Shown: positions 34,052 to 43,734 of the stretch, in pieces | How positions within the stretch are numbered: the stretch's first letter is position 1 | Layout: each line of letters opens with the position of its first letter | DNA from: Cymbomonas tetramitiformis | Taxonomy: Eukaryota > Chlorophyta > Pyramimonadophyceae > Pyramimonadales > Pyramimonadaceae | Direction: 5' to 3' | NCBI GenBank assembly: GCA_001247695.2 | Contig: LGRX02028897.1 | Location: 1 to 61,548 of the forward strand | DNA length: 61,548 nucleotides | Made by a program: the position numbers and the translations under genes | Notes under the pieces: generated by a model | The model's database searches: none | Told to the model about the DNA's origin: nothing | Seen by the model: only the letters and a program-made list of their open reading frames with translations

Positions 34052-35453
34052 TGCTTGGTGTCCTTCCAGTTGTCTTCCCGTGGACTCACAGATTGCTAGT
34101 AACGTTACTGTGTCTGTGTTGTCGTGGTTTAAGCCGCATTCCCCCTCCTCACAGGCCTTTTTAGCTACCTCATCCGCCATTTCGTTTCCATGTATCCCCA
34201 CATGCGCTTTGACCTTGTATAGGGCCACCTTTGTCCCTTCCCCGTTACTGTAAGCATTTGTATTTGCGCTTCATTATTGTCCACAGTATATCCCGGTGTG
34301 CATGCCTTTCCAGCGTGTGTGGCCTTCTTCTCATGTTTTGTATTTGGTAAAGTGAGGTTAGGCTGTCCGTGCATATGCTCACTTTCTCCTTTCCTATGTT
34401 TGAGTCCAGCATAAGTGCCATATACATGGCTGTGAGCTCCGCCCTGTTGACAGTTTGGCGGTGTCCTACCCACCTTTGCATGTGCTTGGTTGCATGTTCC
34501 CCTCTTGGGTCCCAGACGCCTGCCGCCGTTACTTCCTCCATTTCCCCGTTTTCCTTTCTGACTTTCCTCTGGCTTCCATCTGTGTAGACCATATCGTTCC
34601 TGTTGTGTCGCCTGTCAGGCTCTGGGTATCCTTTCCCGTTGCTGTCCCACTGGCTCTCGGGTTGTGGTTCGGCTTCCTCTATTTCACCCCGTTCCCACTG
34701 CAACCACTGGTCCCCGTTTACGTCTTCCTCTGTCGTGTGTGGGTCCGTAAATTGTAGCGCCCATCTTCTGAGTGCGTCCCTGTTTATTTCCTCCCTACTC
34801 CACGTAGTGTTGGCCCTTAGTACGTCCGTAGTTGTGGGTCTCGGTCCCCTGTCCCCTCCTCTGTGTTCCCCTTCCCTCCTCCTGTCTTCCATCCAGCGGT
34901 CAATTATCTCCTCTGTGTGGCTATCCCGTTGTTCGCCTGGCGATGCGTGCATCACAGGTAGTTCGTGGTTCGTCCATGGCGACGGGTCTATGACACAGTC
35001 TTTCTCCCATTCTGTAATCGACCTGGGTTGCCTGTCCGTGTCCCTGAGTGTAAGGGGCCTGTGCATGTAGCATGCCCTGCCTATCGTCCTGACCTTGCTT
35101 TGTGGGCACTTAAGAAGGGCCTCGCTGAATATGCTGTGGGTTTTGAGCGCGTCTGGGCAAAACTTCCTCCATCCTGCCGCGTTCGCTACTACCAGTATCC
35201 TCATGTTCCAGTTGCATTGCTTGGGTTTTTGTAGGTTACCTTGCATCCAGTGGTCTGGTGGTAAGAAGGTGAACTGCCCTTCCTTCACCTCGAGCAGCTC
35301 ATGTACCCTGTATCCCATGTGCTTGTTTAGCAGTTTCCTGTACGGGCTTTTGGCATATGTGGGGTATATCCCCACCCCTAGGACGGGTTCAACCGTTTTC
35401 GTGGAGTTTATCGCCTTTTTTAGTGCCCTATATAGGCCCCCAGCTGTTCCCAT
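34052..35453 (-). pseudogene. LINE RNase H domain and upstream connection
   Basis: From about 34660 the frame shows VYTDGSQRKV (first Asp), HRQTVNRAELTAMYMAL (Glu), VSICTDSLTSLYQI (second Asp). After a frameshift near 34250 it reads YKVKAHVGIHGNEMADEVA (His and last Asp). All RNase H catalytic positions are thus present. The frame upstream (35453 to 34700) holds the second half of the PCIF1-like segment and a charged linker. The reading continues beyond the transposon insertion at 34047. Confidence 0.75.
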
Positions 35454-37184
35454 TGCGCCTCCCAGGCCGAGCCCACAGCCCCGAATACTGAGTCCCGTGG
35501 GTATTGCGAGTAGTATGTCTTGGTGTTTTTGTGTACATTGAGCGGCGAGGCAAAGACTTCCGTCTGGACTCCCATGGCTGTGTGTACTGCCTCCATCATT
35601 TCCGGGGGAAAGGTCCAGTGGTTTTGGAGGTTCCTTTTTCTGTGCTTCATTTCCGCTTTGCTGGAGTATCTTATGAGCAGCTGTGCAATTTCCTCCTCAA
35701 AAGTATCGACATGTATTTTGTGTTCCAGTTTCAGTTCCAGCCTTTTGGCTAGTTGTTTTTCCGTTGGTCGCTGTGCCGCGCCGTCCCCTACTGCATTGGC
35801 ATATCTGTCGTACAGTTCTCGAACCTTCACCGTGCTTAGTGTGCCTATCAGGCTTCCCTCGGGTTCGTAGCAGTAGGTGGTGTCGCCTTCCGTGCGCAGT
35901 TGTCTGTCCTTTGTGCCTGTAATGTGCCGAATGTCCTGGTCTGGGTTCGTTTCCCTTGTGCATACTTCCAAGTGGGTTACCTGTTTCCAGTACCTCTGTT
36001 CACTACTTGGTTGCCCTGCCAGTATTTCGTCCACTGGCTCACGTTTGGCCCTTTTGTCTTGTTTGTTACTTTCCCATTCTTCCACAAGGTTTTTCCATTC
36101 TTGGTCCGAGGAGGAGTTGTGTATGAGCAGGTGTGTTCTTATTGTTTCTTCTGTGCGCCACGTCGTCTGTTCGTTTCCTTCGCCATTTGTCCACCGTGTT
36201 TCATATTGTGTTACTTTTGAGGTCACATCGGTGTAATTGTGCAGGTACTGTCTGCTTGCCAGTATCCCAGTGGGCGTGTAGGTTTCCTCCCGTCCTGGTG
36301 TTTCCATCGGGTCCTCTTGTCTTGCCCATTGACCCCTGTCCTGTTGCTTTGACTTTCTTTTTGTTCTTCCCAGCGGGCGTCGTGTCAACATCATGTCGTC
36401 TCCCTCTCTTTCCTGGTCCTCAGTTTCTATGCCCACGACTTCCTTATCCTGTTCTGTCCACTCCACACCTGCCTGTTCAAAGTATTTCGTTTGGTTAGCC
36501 AGCGGGTACATGGACAATAGCTGCAGTATGTCCTTCGGCCTGTTCCCGGCCTCGTGTAGCGCCTTTATTTGTGCCGGCCAGTCACTTATCTCTACATACT
36601 TGCCGTGCTTTTGGTGTATTTTTCTAGTTCTCCTGTTTTCCGTTCTTGCACGTATTCCGGTTTCAGCCTTCTGTTCCACGCATGGTCCCAGTGGTCCCCT
36701 GGTTTTTTAATGTCGTTGGGCTGTGTTTCACAAATGTAGGGGTACAGGTGCAGCATGCCCTGAGCTATCTTTGTTGCTGTATTACTGTCATGTGTTCTTC
36801 CCCCGGTTGCTTTCAGCGCTTTTACTGGTATCGCCCTTTTCCCGTCTGCTGTGGTTAGGTCCTTGAGGTCCGGATAGTTTTTGAATAGCGCGAGTAGTTT
36901 GGTGAAGTTTATTTGTTTGGTGGCTTGCTCAGTTTTCGTTTCCTGTACTACATTTACCGTCCCCAACTTTTCAGACCCTGTCGTTGCGGGCTGTGCCTGT
37001 GGGTCCCTGTATTCCATGTCCACCATCCTAAGGTGTTTGGTTGTTCTGGTGGTGCCCTCCATTTCCGTATCTGTGTACACTCTTTTAGCTTTCCCCAGCT
37101 GTCTCATTATGGGTAGGGTTTTTTTGGTCAATTCCCGCATGTGACTTCCCACCCCTTTCACATTGTCTATTGGGCTCAAGGTGG
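35160..37184 (-). pseudogene. LINE region with PCIF1-like methyltransferase-fold segment
   Basis: In the frame 36679-35420 the stretch NHWTFPPEMMEAVHTAMGVQ, then EVFASPLN, YYSQYPRDSVFGAVGSAW, matches the start of the PCIF1_WW (CAPAM) domain, whose pattern is a W-x-L-P-P helix, then E-x-FASP-x-N, then YCSxFPD-x-D-x-x-FGSxG. After a frame change at about 35440 the C-terminal half follows: GIYPTYAKSPYRKLLNKHMG and RVHELLEVKEGQF. The catalytic NPPF tetrad is not visible at the expected place after FGAVGS. The N-terminal part (37194-36592) is a charged, unrecognised region. Its position between RT and RNase H is unusual for a LINE. Recognition is by motif memory and needs a profile search. Confidence 0.5.
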
Positions 37185-38003
37185 GGTAACCCACCGTAAG
37201 AACGCCTTACGGTGGGTTAACCATAGCGTAGTTTGTTAACACCATAATGCACATCGAATGGTCTCAAATATGGTCGATCATATGCGATTTCACAACTAGA
37301 CATTCATGTTTAGCTGGACAAAGCCGAATGACATGTACTTGTGATCGGATATATCCGCGGTATCCATCCCAATATACCTCCGATGACACGTTCGGTGCCG
37401 TGATCCCAAATGCACACAAGCGTGGCCCGATTTCTACGTTTCATCCACGATGCCAATGTGCGCATGGGTGTATTTCGTGAAGTTTGATCTATTTTTGCCA
37501 CCTTGAGTCAATACTTCGCGAGAAACATGCATATATATATCCCCGTATAGACAAAATAAATGTCGTCATTTTTGCCCTTAAGTATGGAAAAACATTGAAA
37601 TTGCAAATGTTTTTTTTTTCTTAGGTTACTTGTGTAGAGTGATATATTCGATATATCGAATGGCGCCAAGTATAAGAAACATTTGTTATGGGCCATAGTT
37701 CATGAAAATATTGTGATAGGTACATTCCGAATGTGATGGGCATGTTCAAAATCTACCCAAAGATGCAATAATTGGGTAACCCACCGTAAGGATTTGAGGT
37801 GTTTTTTCGCTTGACCCCTTGGTACTAGCACGCATATTAGACGCATCTATACAGTATGTAAAGTACTTTTTTCAAGTCCACGCACTAATATAACCCCCAA
37901 GCAAGGTGTGTCAAAAAGCATGGGTTTGCCCAAGTTGGCACAATATGCTAGCTCTAACATGCGGTTTTCGAATGTCTCTTACGGTGGGTAAACCCACCGT
38001 AAG
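37185..38003. mobile_element. Palindrome-ended element P4 inside the LINE
   Basis: The left end is a hairpin with arms AACCCACCGTAAG and CTTACGGTGGGTT around a 5-nt spacer (37185-37222). A single copy stands at 37774-37791. The right end is a perfect 12+2+12 palindrome of the same motif (37978-38003). The insert splits the LINE frame between YWAHL and LSPIDNV. A tract CACCTT is present on both sides but overlaps the terminal motif, so the target duplication is unsure. No coding capacity is seen. Confidence 0.65.
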
Positions 38004-39927
38004 GTGCGCCCAATAGACAACATGCACTCCATATTCATTCAGGGCGTTCATCTTTCTCAGAGTGTTCGTTTGTGTTTGTAGCCCCATTTTTAGCTTGCCC
38101 CTGTTACTGCTGTGGCCTCTTGCTTCGAAGTGTTTCTCTAGTAGTCCAGCGGTGGACCTGCTGACTTGCGACATTCGTTGTCTGGTTTGCAGGTTTCTTT
38201 CCCTCTTGCCATATTCCATCTGAATGAACCCCTTTGTCTTCTTCGCTTTGAACTGCCCCTGCTAGCCCCGAGTAGACTTCCTGCGCATATATTGCCTGTA
38301 AGGACTGTAGTCCTAGTCCGTACTCTTCCTTTTCCTCCGTGTTCAGCTCATTAGGGGTGCCATTCGCTGGGAGCCCATATATTCGTTTCATTGCTGCCCC
38401 TAACTGGTTTTCGGCCTGCTGTATCTCACCTGGTGTGTATATCCCGAGGTGGAGTCCATATCTGAATTTCCCAAGTACGGCCGACTTTAAGGAGTACTCC
38501 TTTTGCCTTTGCGTGAGGGGTGTAGCCAGCAGTGCCTCTATTCTTCGTTTCAGTTCCTGCAATGACTTTCTTTTCTCCTCTTTCCAGGTCCCTAGCATGT
38601 TGAGGAGGACCCCTAGGTATTTGTAGGTATCTCCCGCTTTAAGGACTTTTAGTGTCTGGCATCCACATTTTACCCCATGGTGCCTGCTTTCCCTTACATT
38701 TCTGTTGCCATGTTCTACCCCTGTTATCTTTGTTTTGTCCTCGTTTATTCGAAGCCCGCTCCAGTCTCCAAATGCTGAGAGCTTCTTTAGCTGTTGCTCC
38801 ATTCCTGACATGAGTTTTGTTAGAATAATTAGGTCATCCACGAATGCTCCTGAGGAGGTTCTCAGTTCCCCCCTGAGTTCCTTGTCAGTCACATACTTGT
38901 GTTTGTACCCATGGTCCCCTACCTCTAACCATCTGAGGAGAGGTTCAAGGTATAGTATAAATAGTAATGGGCTCATGCTGTCCCCTTGCAGAATTCCCCT
39001 TCTTATCGGCACTTCCTCCGAGACCTGGTCCCCTATCTTTGCCCTCATTTGCATGGAGTCCTCCTCACTTTCACCCAGTATGTCCTTGACCGCTTCCGTA
39101 AGTTGTGGCGGCACTCCTAGGTGTTTCAATGTCGCAATCAGCCTTTCATGGTCGACTGACCCATAGGCATTCTCAAAGTCCACATAGGTTGCATATAGGT
39201 CTCGCTTAGAGAGGTTGGCATCTTCAATGGCATTTGTTACCCTGGTAAGTTGTTTCATTGTGGTGTGGTTTTCCCTTGAGCCCTCTTGTGCCTCCGAGAG
39301 CATGCCGTTTATTTCACAGAAGTCTGCCAACATTTTTGTGAATACTGTGGTGTATAACTTGAATAGACAGTCCAGTAGTGCTATGGGCCGGTAATTTTGT
39401 TGCCGTGTTACTTTGCCCTGTTTGTGGTGAAAGCAGAAGTAGCCTTATTTCCATGGCAGAGGAGTATGTCTGTGCGCCCACATTAGCTCCATGAGTTCAC
39501 ATAGTTGGTCATGGAACCTGTCCGGCATCTGTTTTAGTATCTCGTTTTGTATCCCCATAGGTCCGGCCGCTTTGTTGGTTTTCATTTTCTTTACAGCTTG
39601 CCGGTAGGCTTCCTTGTCTACCCTTAGGTTTACTTTTGTCTGGTCTGGCCTCGTACATTTATTTTCCTTCGTGTAATTCTTGCATCTCTCGTCCAGCCAG
39701 GGTGGTATATCTTTGAGCCCTTTCTCCGGTTCTCGCATTTTGTATGGTGCCGACCACGCAATGTGTTCACCCATTGCATGTGCTACCTTCTGGTGTCCTA
39801 CCACTAGCTCCCCGTGCATTGTCTCCACTGCTTGTATTGTCGCCGCTGGTGCTGCCCCATTTTCTATTTCTTTTTTGTATATAATTTTGTGGTAGTGCTT
39901 TATGTTGCCCCAGTATCTTTCTCTCAT
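38004..39927 (-). pseudogene. LINE reverse transcriptase
   Basis: Two frames (39927-39445 and 39333-38104) joined by a short shifted stretch (about 39420-39340, reading QNYRPIALLDCLFKLYT) cover the RT. Visible blocks are KMKTNKAAGPMGIQNEIL, YATYVDFENAYGSVDHERL (first Asp), RRGILQGDSMSPLLFILYLE, AFVDDLIILTKL (catalytic VDD instead of the usual ADD) and GDTYKYLGVLL. A further frame change near 38150 leads to LNEYGVHVVYWAHL, where P4 interrupts. RT is of the non-LTR type. Confidence 0.85.
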
Positions 39928-40304
39928 TTTCAGTCTCGTTTTCTGCTTTCGGTTTGTCTCATGCTCCTTAATGCACCTCCTTGCTTCCTTTGCTGCCAGT
40001 TTCTTCTGTTCCCTCTCCCATCGTTCTTATTCTCTCATTTCCTCTGTTCTGTCGTCAAAATTCTTCGTTCGCACTTCCTCAGTCGCGCCCTCCCGTGTTT
40101 CTATGCCCTTCCTCCATAGTTCTATGTTCTCGCGGCATCTGTTCCGCTCCCTCAGGTGGCCGTCCCTCTCCTTGCGGAGGGTTTTTGGCAGGTGTAGCCC
40201 ATGTTGCTGTTTCGGTGGCGCCGCCTGTTTCGGCAGGTTGGTGTTTAGCATCGCCTCATCCCTTGCTACCCCCAGTATTTTTGCCACCACTTCGCCCGCG
40301 TAGT

Positions 40305-41324
40305 CTATCGCTCTTCTCTTGTGTTTTGTGGTGGCTCCTGTTTTATTAGGTTTATTGCTTCCTGCATTTCATCTTGCAGTTCCCTTGTGTATGCGGTGTC
40401 CAGAGCTTGCCTGAGGGTGGTTCCCTCCGCTTCCGTCAGTGGAAGTCGCAGCCTGCCTGCTTTTGCGTTTTGTTGTTTTTGTGCTGTCGGGCGGCGAGTC
40501 CCCCAGGCCTTCAGGTCCAGTTGTGTCGTGCAGACCATTTTATGGTCACTTGTATGCAGCTCGGTGAGTTCACCTTCGGTTGGCTGTTTGTAGTGTCTCA
40601 CCTCTGCTTTGCTTGCCAGCATTCTATCTATGTTTCTCTGTCTGTGCCATGTCAGGGTTGTTTCCCTGGTTCCCTCCACGTCTTGTAGGCCTGTTGCGTC
40701 GAGTACTTTGTTCCAGTCCCTGTCCCTGCTGTTCCTTGGGTTCCCCGTCGTAGCATTTAGGTCCCCGCATACTAGCACTGTCTGCCCTGTGGCCTTCTCA
40801 CTGGCGGAGGTCACCATTCGCACATACTCCTGTATGCCACTTCTGGCTGACTCTCTGTCAAATTCCCCTTTTCGTGTCTCCGCTCCCGCTTCCTTCCCCT
40901 CAACCGGGTAGTACACCCCTATCAAGTGTAGGTACTTTTCCCCCGGAAAATGAAGCAACGTATGTGTGAGTACGCCTTGTAGGTGCGGTACCTTTACTTC
41001 GGTGTAGTTGTGTGGTTTGGCATACTCCCCTGTGAGTATGACGGCGAGGCCTGCCGTGTGGTTATCCTCGCCTGCCTCCCCTTCTCCTCTCGGCACACTG
41101 GTGCACACATTGGACTGCTTCCTGTTTCTAAAGTGTCTTCTTATTTCCTCATTCGCGGTTTTGGTTTCTGTAATTATTGCTATGTCAATCTCCCATCTCT
41201 TCATTTGTTCCTCCAGCTCGTACAGCGAATGCCTTGCACCCTGTATGTTCCATGTTAGGAAATTTATGGTGTGTGGTTGCTCGCCTCCTATCTCCTCGGG
41301 GTTTAAGTTCGCTGTCTTCGGCAT
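40305..41324 (-). CDS. LINE APE-type endonuclease
   Basis: An intact 339-codon frame with ATG start. It shows the apurinic endonuclease-like fold motifs in order: FLTWNIQGAR (Asn), IAIITETKT (Glu), LIGVYYPVEG, VLVCGDLNATTGNPR (Asp/Asn), RNIDRMLASK (Asp) and HTSDHKMVCT (Asp-His). It nicks the target strand in LINE integration. It is followed by a basic coiled segment (40290-40027) and the RT. With the C-terminal restriction-like nuclease this makes two nucleases in one LINE. Confidence 0.85.
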   Translation of the reverse strand: MPKTANLNPEEIGGEQPHTINFLTWNIQGARHSLYELEEQMKRWEIDIAIITETKTANEEIRRHFRNRKQSNVCTSVPRGEGEAGEDNHTAGLAVILTGEYAKPHNYTEVKVPHLQGVLTHTLLHFPGEKYLHLIGVYYPVEGKEAGAETRKGEFDRESARSGIQEYVRMVTSASEKATGQTVLVCGDLNATTGNPRNSRDRDWNKVLDATGLQDVEGTRETTLTWHRQRNIDRMLASKAEVRHYKQPTEGELTELHTSDHKMVCTTQLDLKAWGTRRPTAQKQQNAKAGRLRLPLTEAEGTTLRQALDTAYTRELQDEMQEAINLIKQEPPQNTREER

Positions 41325-41342
41325 GCCCCCCTCCCCATTGTC

Positions 41343-42032
41343 TTAATGCTTCTGGAGACCCTTTGGCTTCTTCATTGTCCCCTTTGTCCGTTTTTGTTGG
41401 TGTATTAGCTGGCTGGTTTTTTTTGGGTGTTTGCGGGAGGTCGCAACTTTCTTCTTGCTGCCGTTCTTCTCTCTTCCTCTAGTCTGTCGCTTGCTTGTTC
41501 GGCACTTTCCGTCCGGAACTGTATAGTGGTCTGGACTAGTCTTTCCGTAGAGCATATGTCCGCTTCTTCTGTTGCCTTGCCTATGCCCTGTTGCTCCTTG
41601 GTGGGTGCCGTGTTGTCATCCATCTGTTCGTCATCGCTTTCCGTGTTGTTTGCAGGCGGCGTGGTTGTTTGTCTCGTTACCAGCGCTCCGTCTGTCGAGC
41701 CTTCCCCTGTGCCTGTGCCGCATTTCTAACCCCCAGCTTAAAGTGCTCTGGTTTACCATCAACATGCCAATATGTCCAGCTTCCCGCCACTCGTGTTGCC
41801 TGTTCCCCTTGGCTGTAGGTTTCCCATTCCGAAGGTGTGCCATGCGTTATCAGTCCACTGTAAGTCCCGTTTTGCCAGTCGCAAATTTCTCGCATTTGGA
41901 CCCATGCATCTACCGCCGTTAGTAGTTCATTTTGTTTTCTTATCCCTCCGGTTGGTAACCACACATGCGCCTGTATATTTTGGTTTGTTACTGTGAGCAT
42001 CATCATTCCCCATTTTTCTTTGTCTCTAATTG
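41343..42032 (-). pseudogene. LINE N-terminal linker region, unrecognised
   Basis: Open stretches (42006-41677: LTVTNQNIQAHVWLPTGGIR, AVDAWVQMREICDW, WTYWHVDGKPEHFKLGVR; 41623-41343: basic and Lys-rich) separate the protease from the APE domain. Folded sequence with several Trp residues is suggested, but I recognise no family. Frameshifts break it. Confidence 0.45.
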
Positions 42033-43700
42033 CTATTTGGGTGCGGCCGCGTCTGTTCTCAGCTTTTCCATCGTTTCTCTTATGAGGGTGTCATTATCTT
42101 CTATTGGTGCTTGGAGGGCTTCCCCGACCTCCATTAGTATCTGAATACCGACCCCTTGTTGTCGCATTGTATTCTCCACTCGCTCCCTTGTGTAGTCCCG
42201 TGCCATTTCCCTCATGAAGGCATCCGCCGCACACGTACCTTGAGCTTGCTCGTTTTGCACCCCCGTCTTTTTCGCTTCAACTTCCCTGACCACCTCGACT
42301 TCTTTGGTGTCCTGTTCTGTGTGCAGTGCATTTTCCCTCATAATGGCCGCCCTTATCTTTGGTCTGAATTTGTCCCTGCACCTTTTTGCTATTTCCGCAG
42401 TGTGCAGCATGGCGCATCGACTGGTCTGGAGCGTGTTTGTGTACACCTGCTGTACCCATGTTCCGTTTCGTTCCCGTAACCATTGCTGCCACAGTTCTGT
42501 AATGTATATTACCCAAACGCCACAGTTGTATGCATCATATTGGTGCTTGTCATACATCAGCGTGGCCCGGGACTCCTGACATCCCATTACTTCCTTGTTA
42601 TGTCTATTCTGCGAAAGGCGGGTTAACCCGCCGTAACACATTGTTACGGCGGGTTACCAATACCTAGGCATTTCTACGATATCGCGCGCGTAATTGACTC
42701 CGGGCAAAAAGTAGGAACAACAGGCGTTTATCAACCCTCAAAATTACCCAAAAAAAGTTGGCAGAACTCCAGACACTTTGGTCTGAGGATTGGTAATCGA
42801 CTTCGGGCAAAAAGTAGGAACAACAGGCGTTTATCAACCTTCAAAATTACCCCCAAAAAGTTGGCAGAACGCCAGACATGTTGGGCTGAGGATTGGTCTA
42901 TACGGATAGGGAAGTGCTCTAGATCGAAACTTAAGGTCACAAAACATAAAACTTCCTTCAAATATTGTCACTTAGTGCCTTGGGACCACCACGTAGCCTA
43001 CGCGGAGCAACAATAAACGAAGTTAGGGGTTAACCCGCCGTAATTTTCGGGCCAACCCGCCCTAACTTTGAACGCCATTCCAGCCCGGTATACCCATCCA
43101 AGTAGCAGAAATTAAAGTTTCCACACACAAAACTAACTACAGTCAACATTGCCAAGCATGGGTTTTATGCGATATCTCGAATTATTGTGGATATTGGAGT
43201 GCTCGAATATCGCTCTTAGGTATTGTTAGCCCGCCCAAAAATTAGTAGAATAGACAGTTATCCTTCACCCATCCGCTTATTGCTGTTTGCAGCTCTTCCG
43301 TCATTCCCATTTGCTTCAGGGCAGTTTTCCTTCGCGTCTGCTTTTCTGCGCCCATAGAATCATACACATAGGCCTGCAGCGTGCGGTTATCCCCCTTGTC
43401 GCAGACTCCTATCATTAGTAACAACCAGTGTCCGTTCCCTATTACGGGTACCTGAGTGCCGCCCCCTTTGGCAACTTTCTTCTTCCTTATCATTTCCAGG
43501 AAGTTCCCGTCATTTTCCTTAAGTAGTCTCAGTACCTCCTGTATGGTCGTTGACCCCGGGGGGTTTTCTTCCAGCTCCTCAAAAGCCAAGTCCACTTGGT
43601 ACATATTCAGTTTTCCATCTTCTTTGAATATCCCCTGCGTGACGGAGTTATTCCTAGGGTACTGCCCTTCCGTTCCCCTGGCCGAATGCGTTCCTCCCCC
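42033..43700 (-). pseudogene. LINE Ulp1-like cysteine protease, split by insertion
   Basis: The upstream piece (frame to 43242) has GNGHWLLLMIGV (His) and LQAYVYDSMGAEKQ (Asp). The downstream piece (frame from about 42610) has HQYDAYNCGVWVIYITELWQ (Gln six residues before the catalytic Cys). His, Asp, Gln and Cys in this order and spacing are the signature of C48/Ulp1 peptidases. The palindrome-ended element P5 sits between Asp and Cys. A helical region follows (VREVEAKKTGVQNEQAQG; IRETMEKLRT). Its use may be self-processing of the LINE protein or removal of ubiquitin-like tags. Dualen elements are reported with an OTU-type protease, as I recall, so a Ulp1 type would differ. Confidence 0.72.
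42621..43240. mobile_element. Palindrome-ended element P5 inside the LINE protease
   Basis: The left hairpin (42621-42658) has arms AACCCGCCGTAAC and GTTACGGCGGGTT around a 5-nt spacer, and one arm carries an extra T exactly as in P4. A further copy lies at 43027-43043, and a degenerate one near 43225. The interior has a tandem duplication of about 100 bp (42697-42895, unit with GGGCAAAAAGTAGGAACAAC). No ORF is of interest. Confidence 0.62.
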
Positions 43701-43734
43701 AATATGGGAGGGCCGTTGTGGTGCTAGTCGTTCT

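Noticed and set aside
37165..38025. Target duplication CACCTT for P4
   Set aside because: The tract overlaps the terminal motif on one side and collapsing it does not restore the LINE frame, so I do not assign a duplication.
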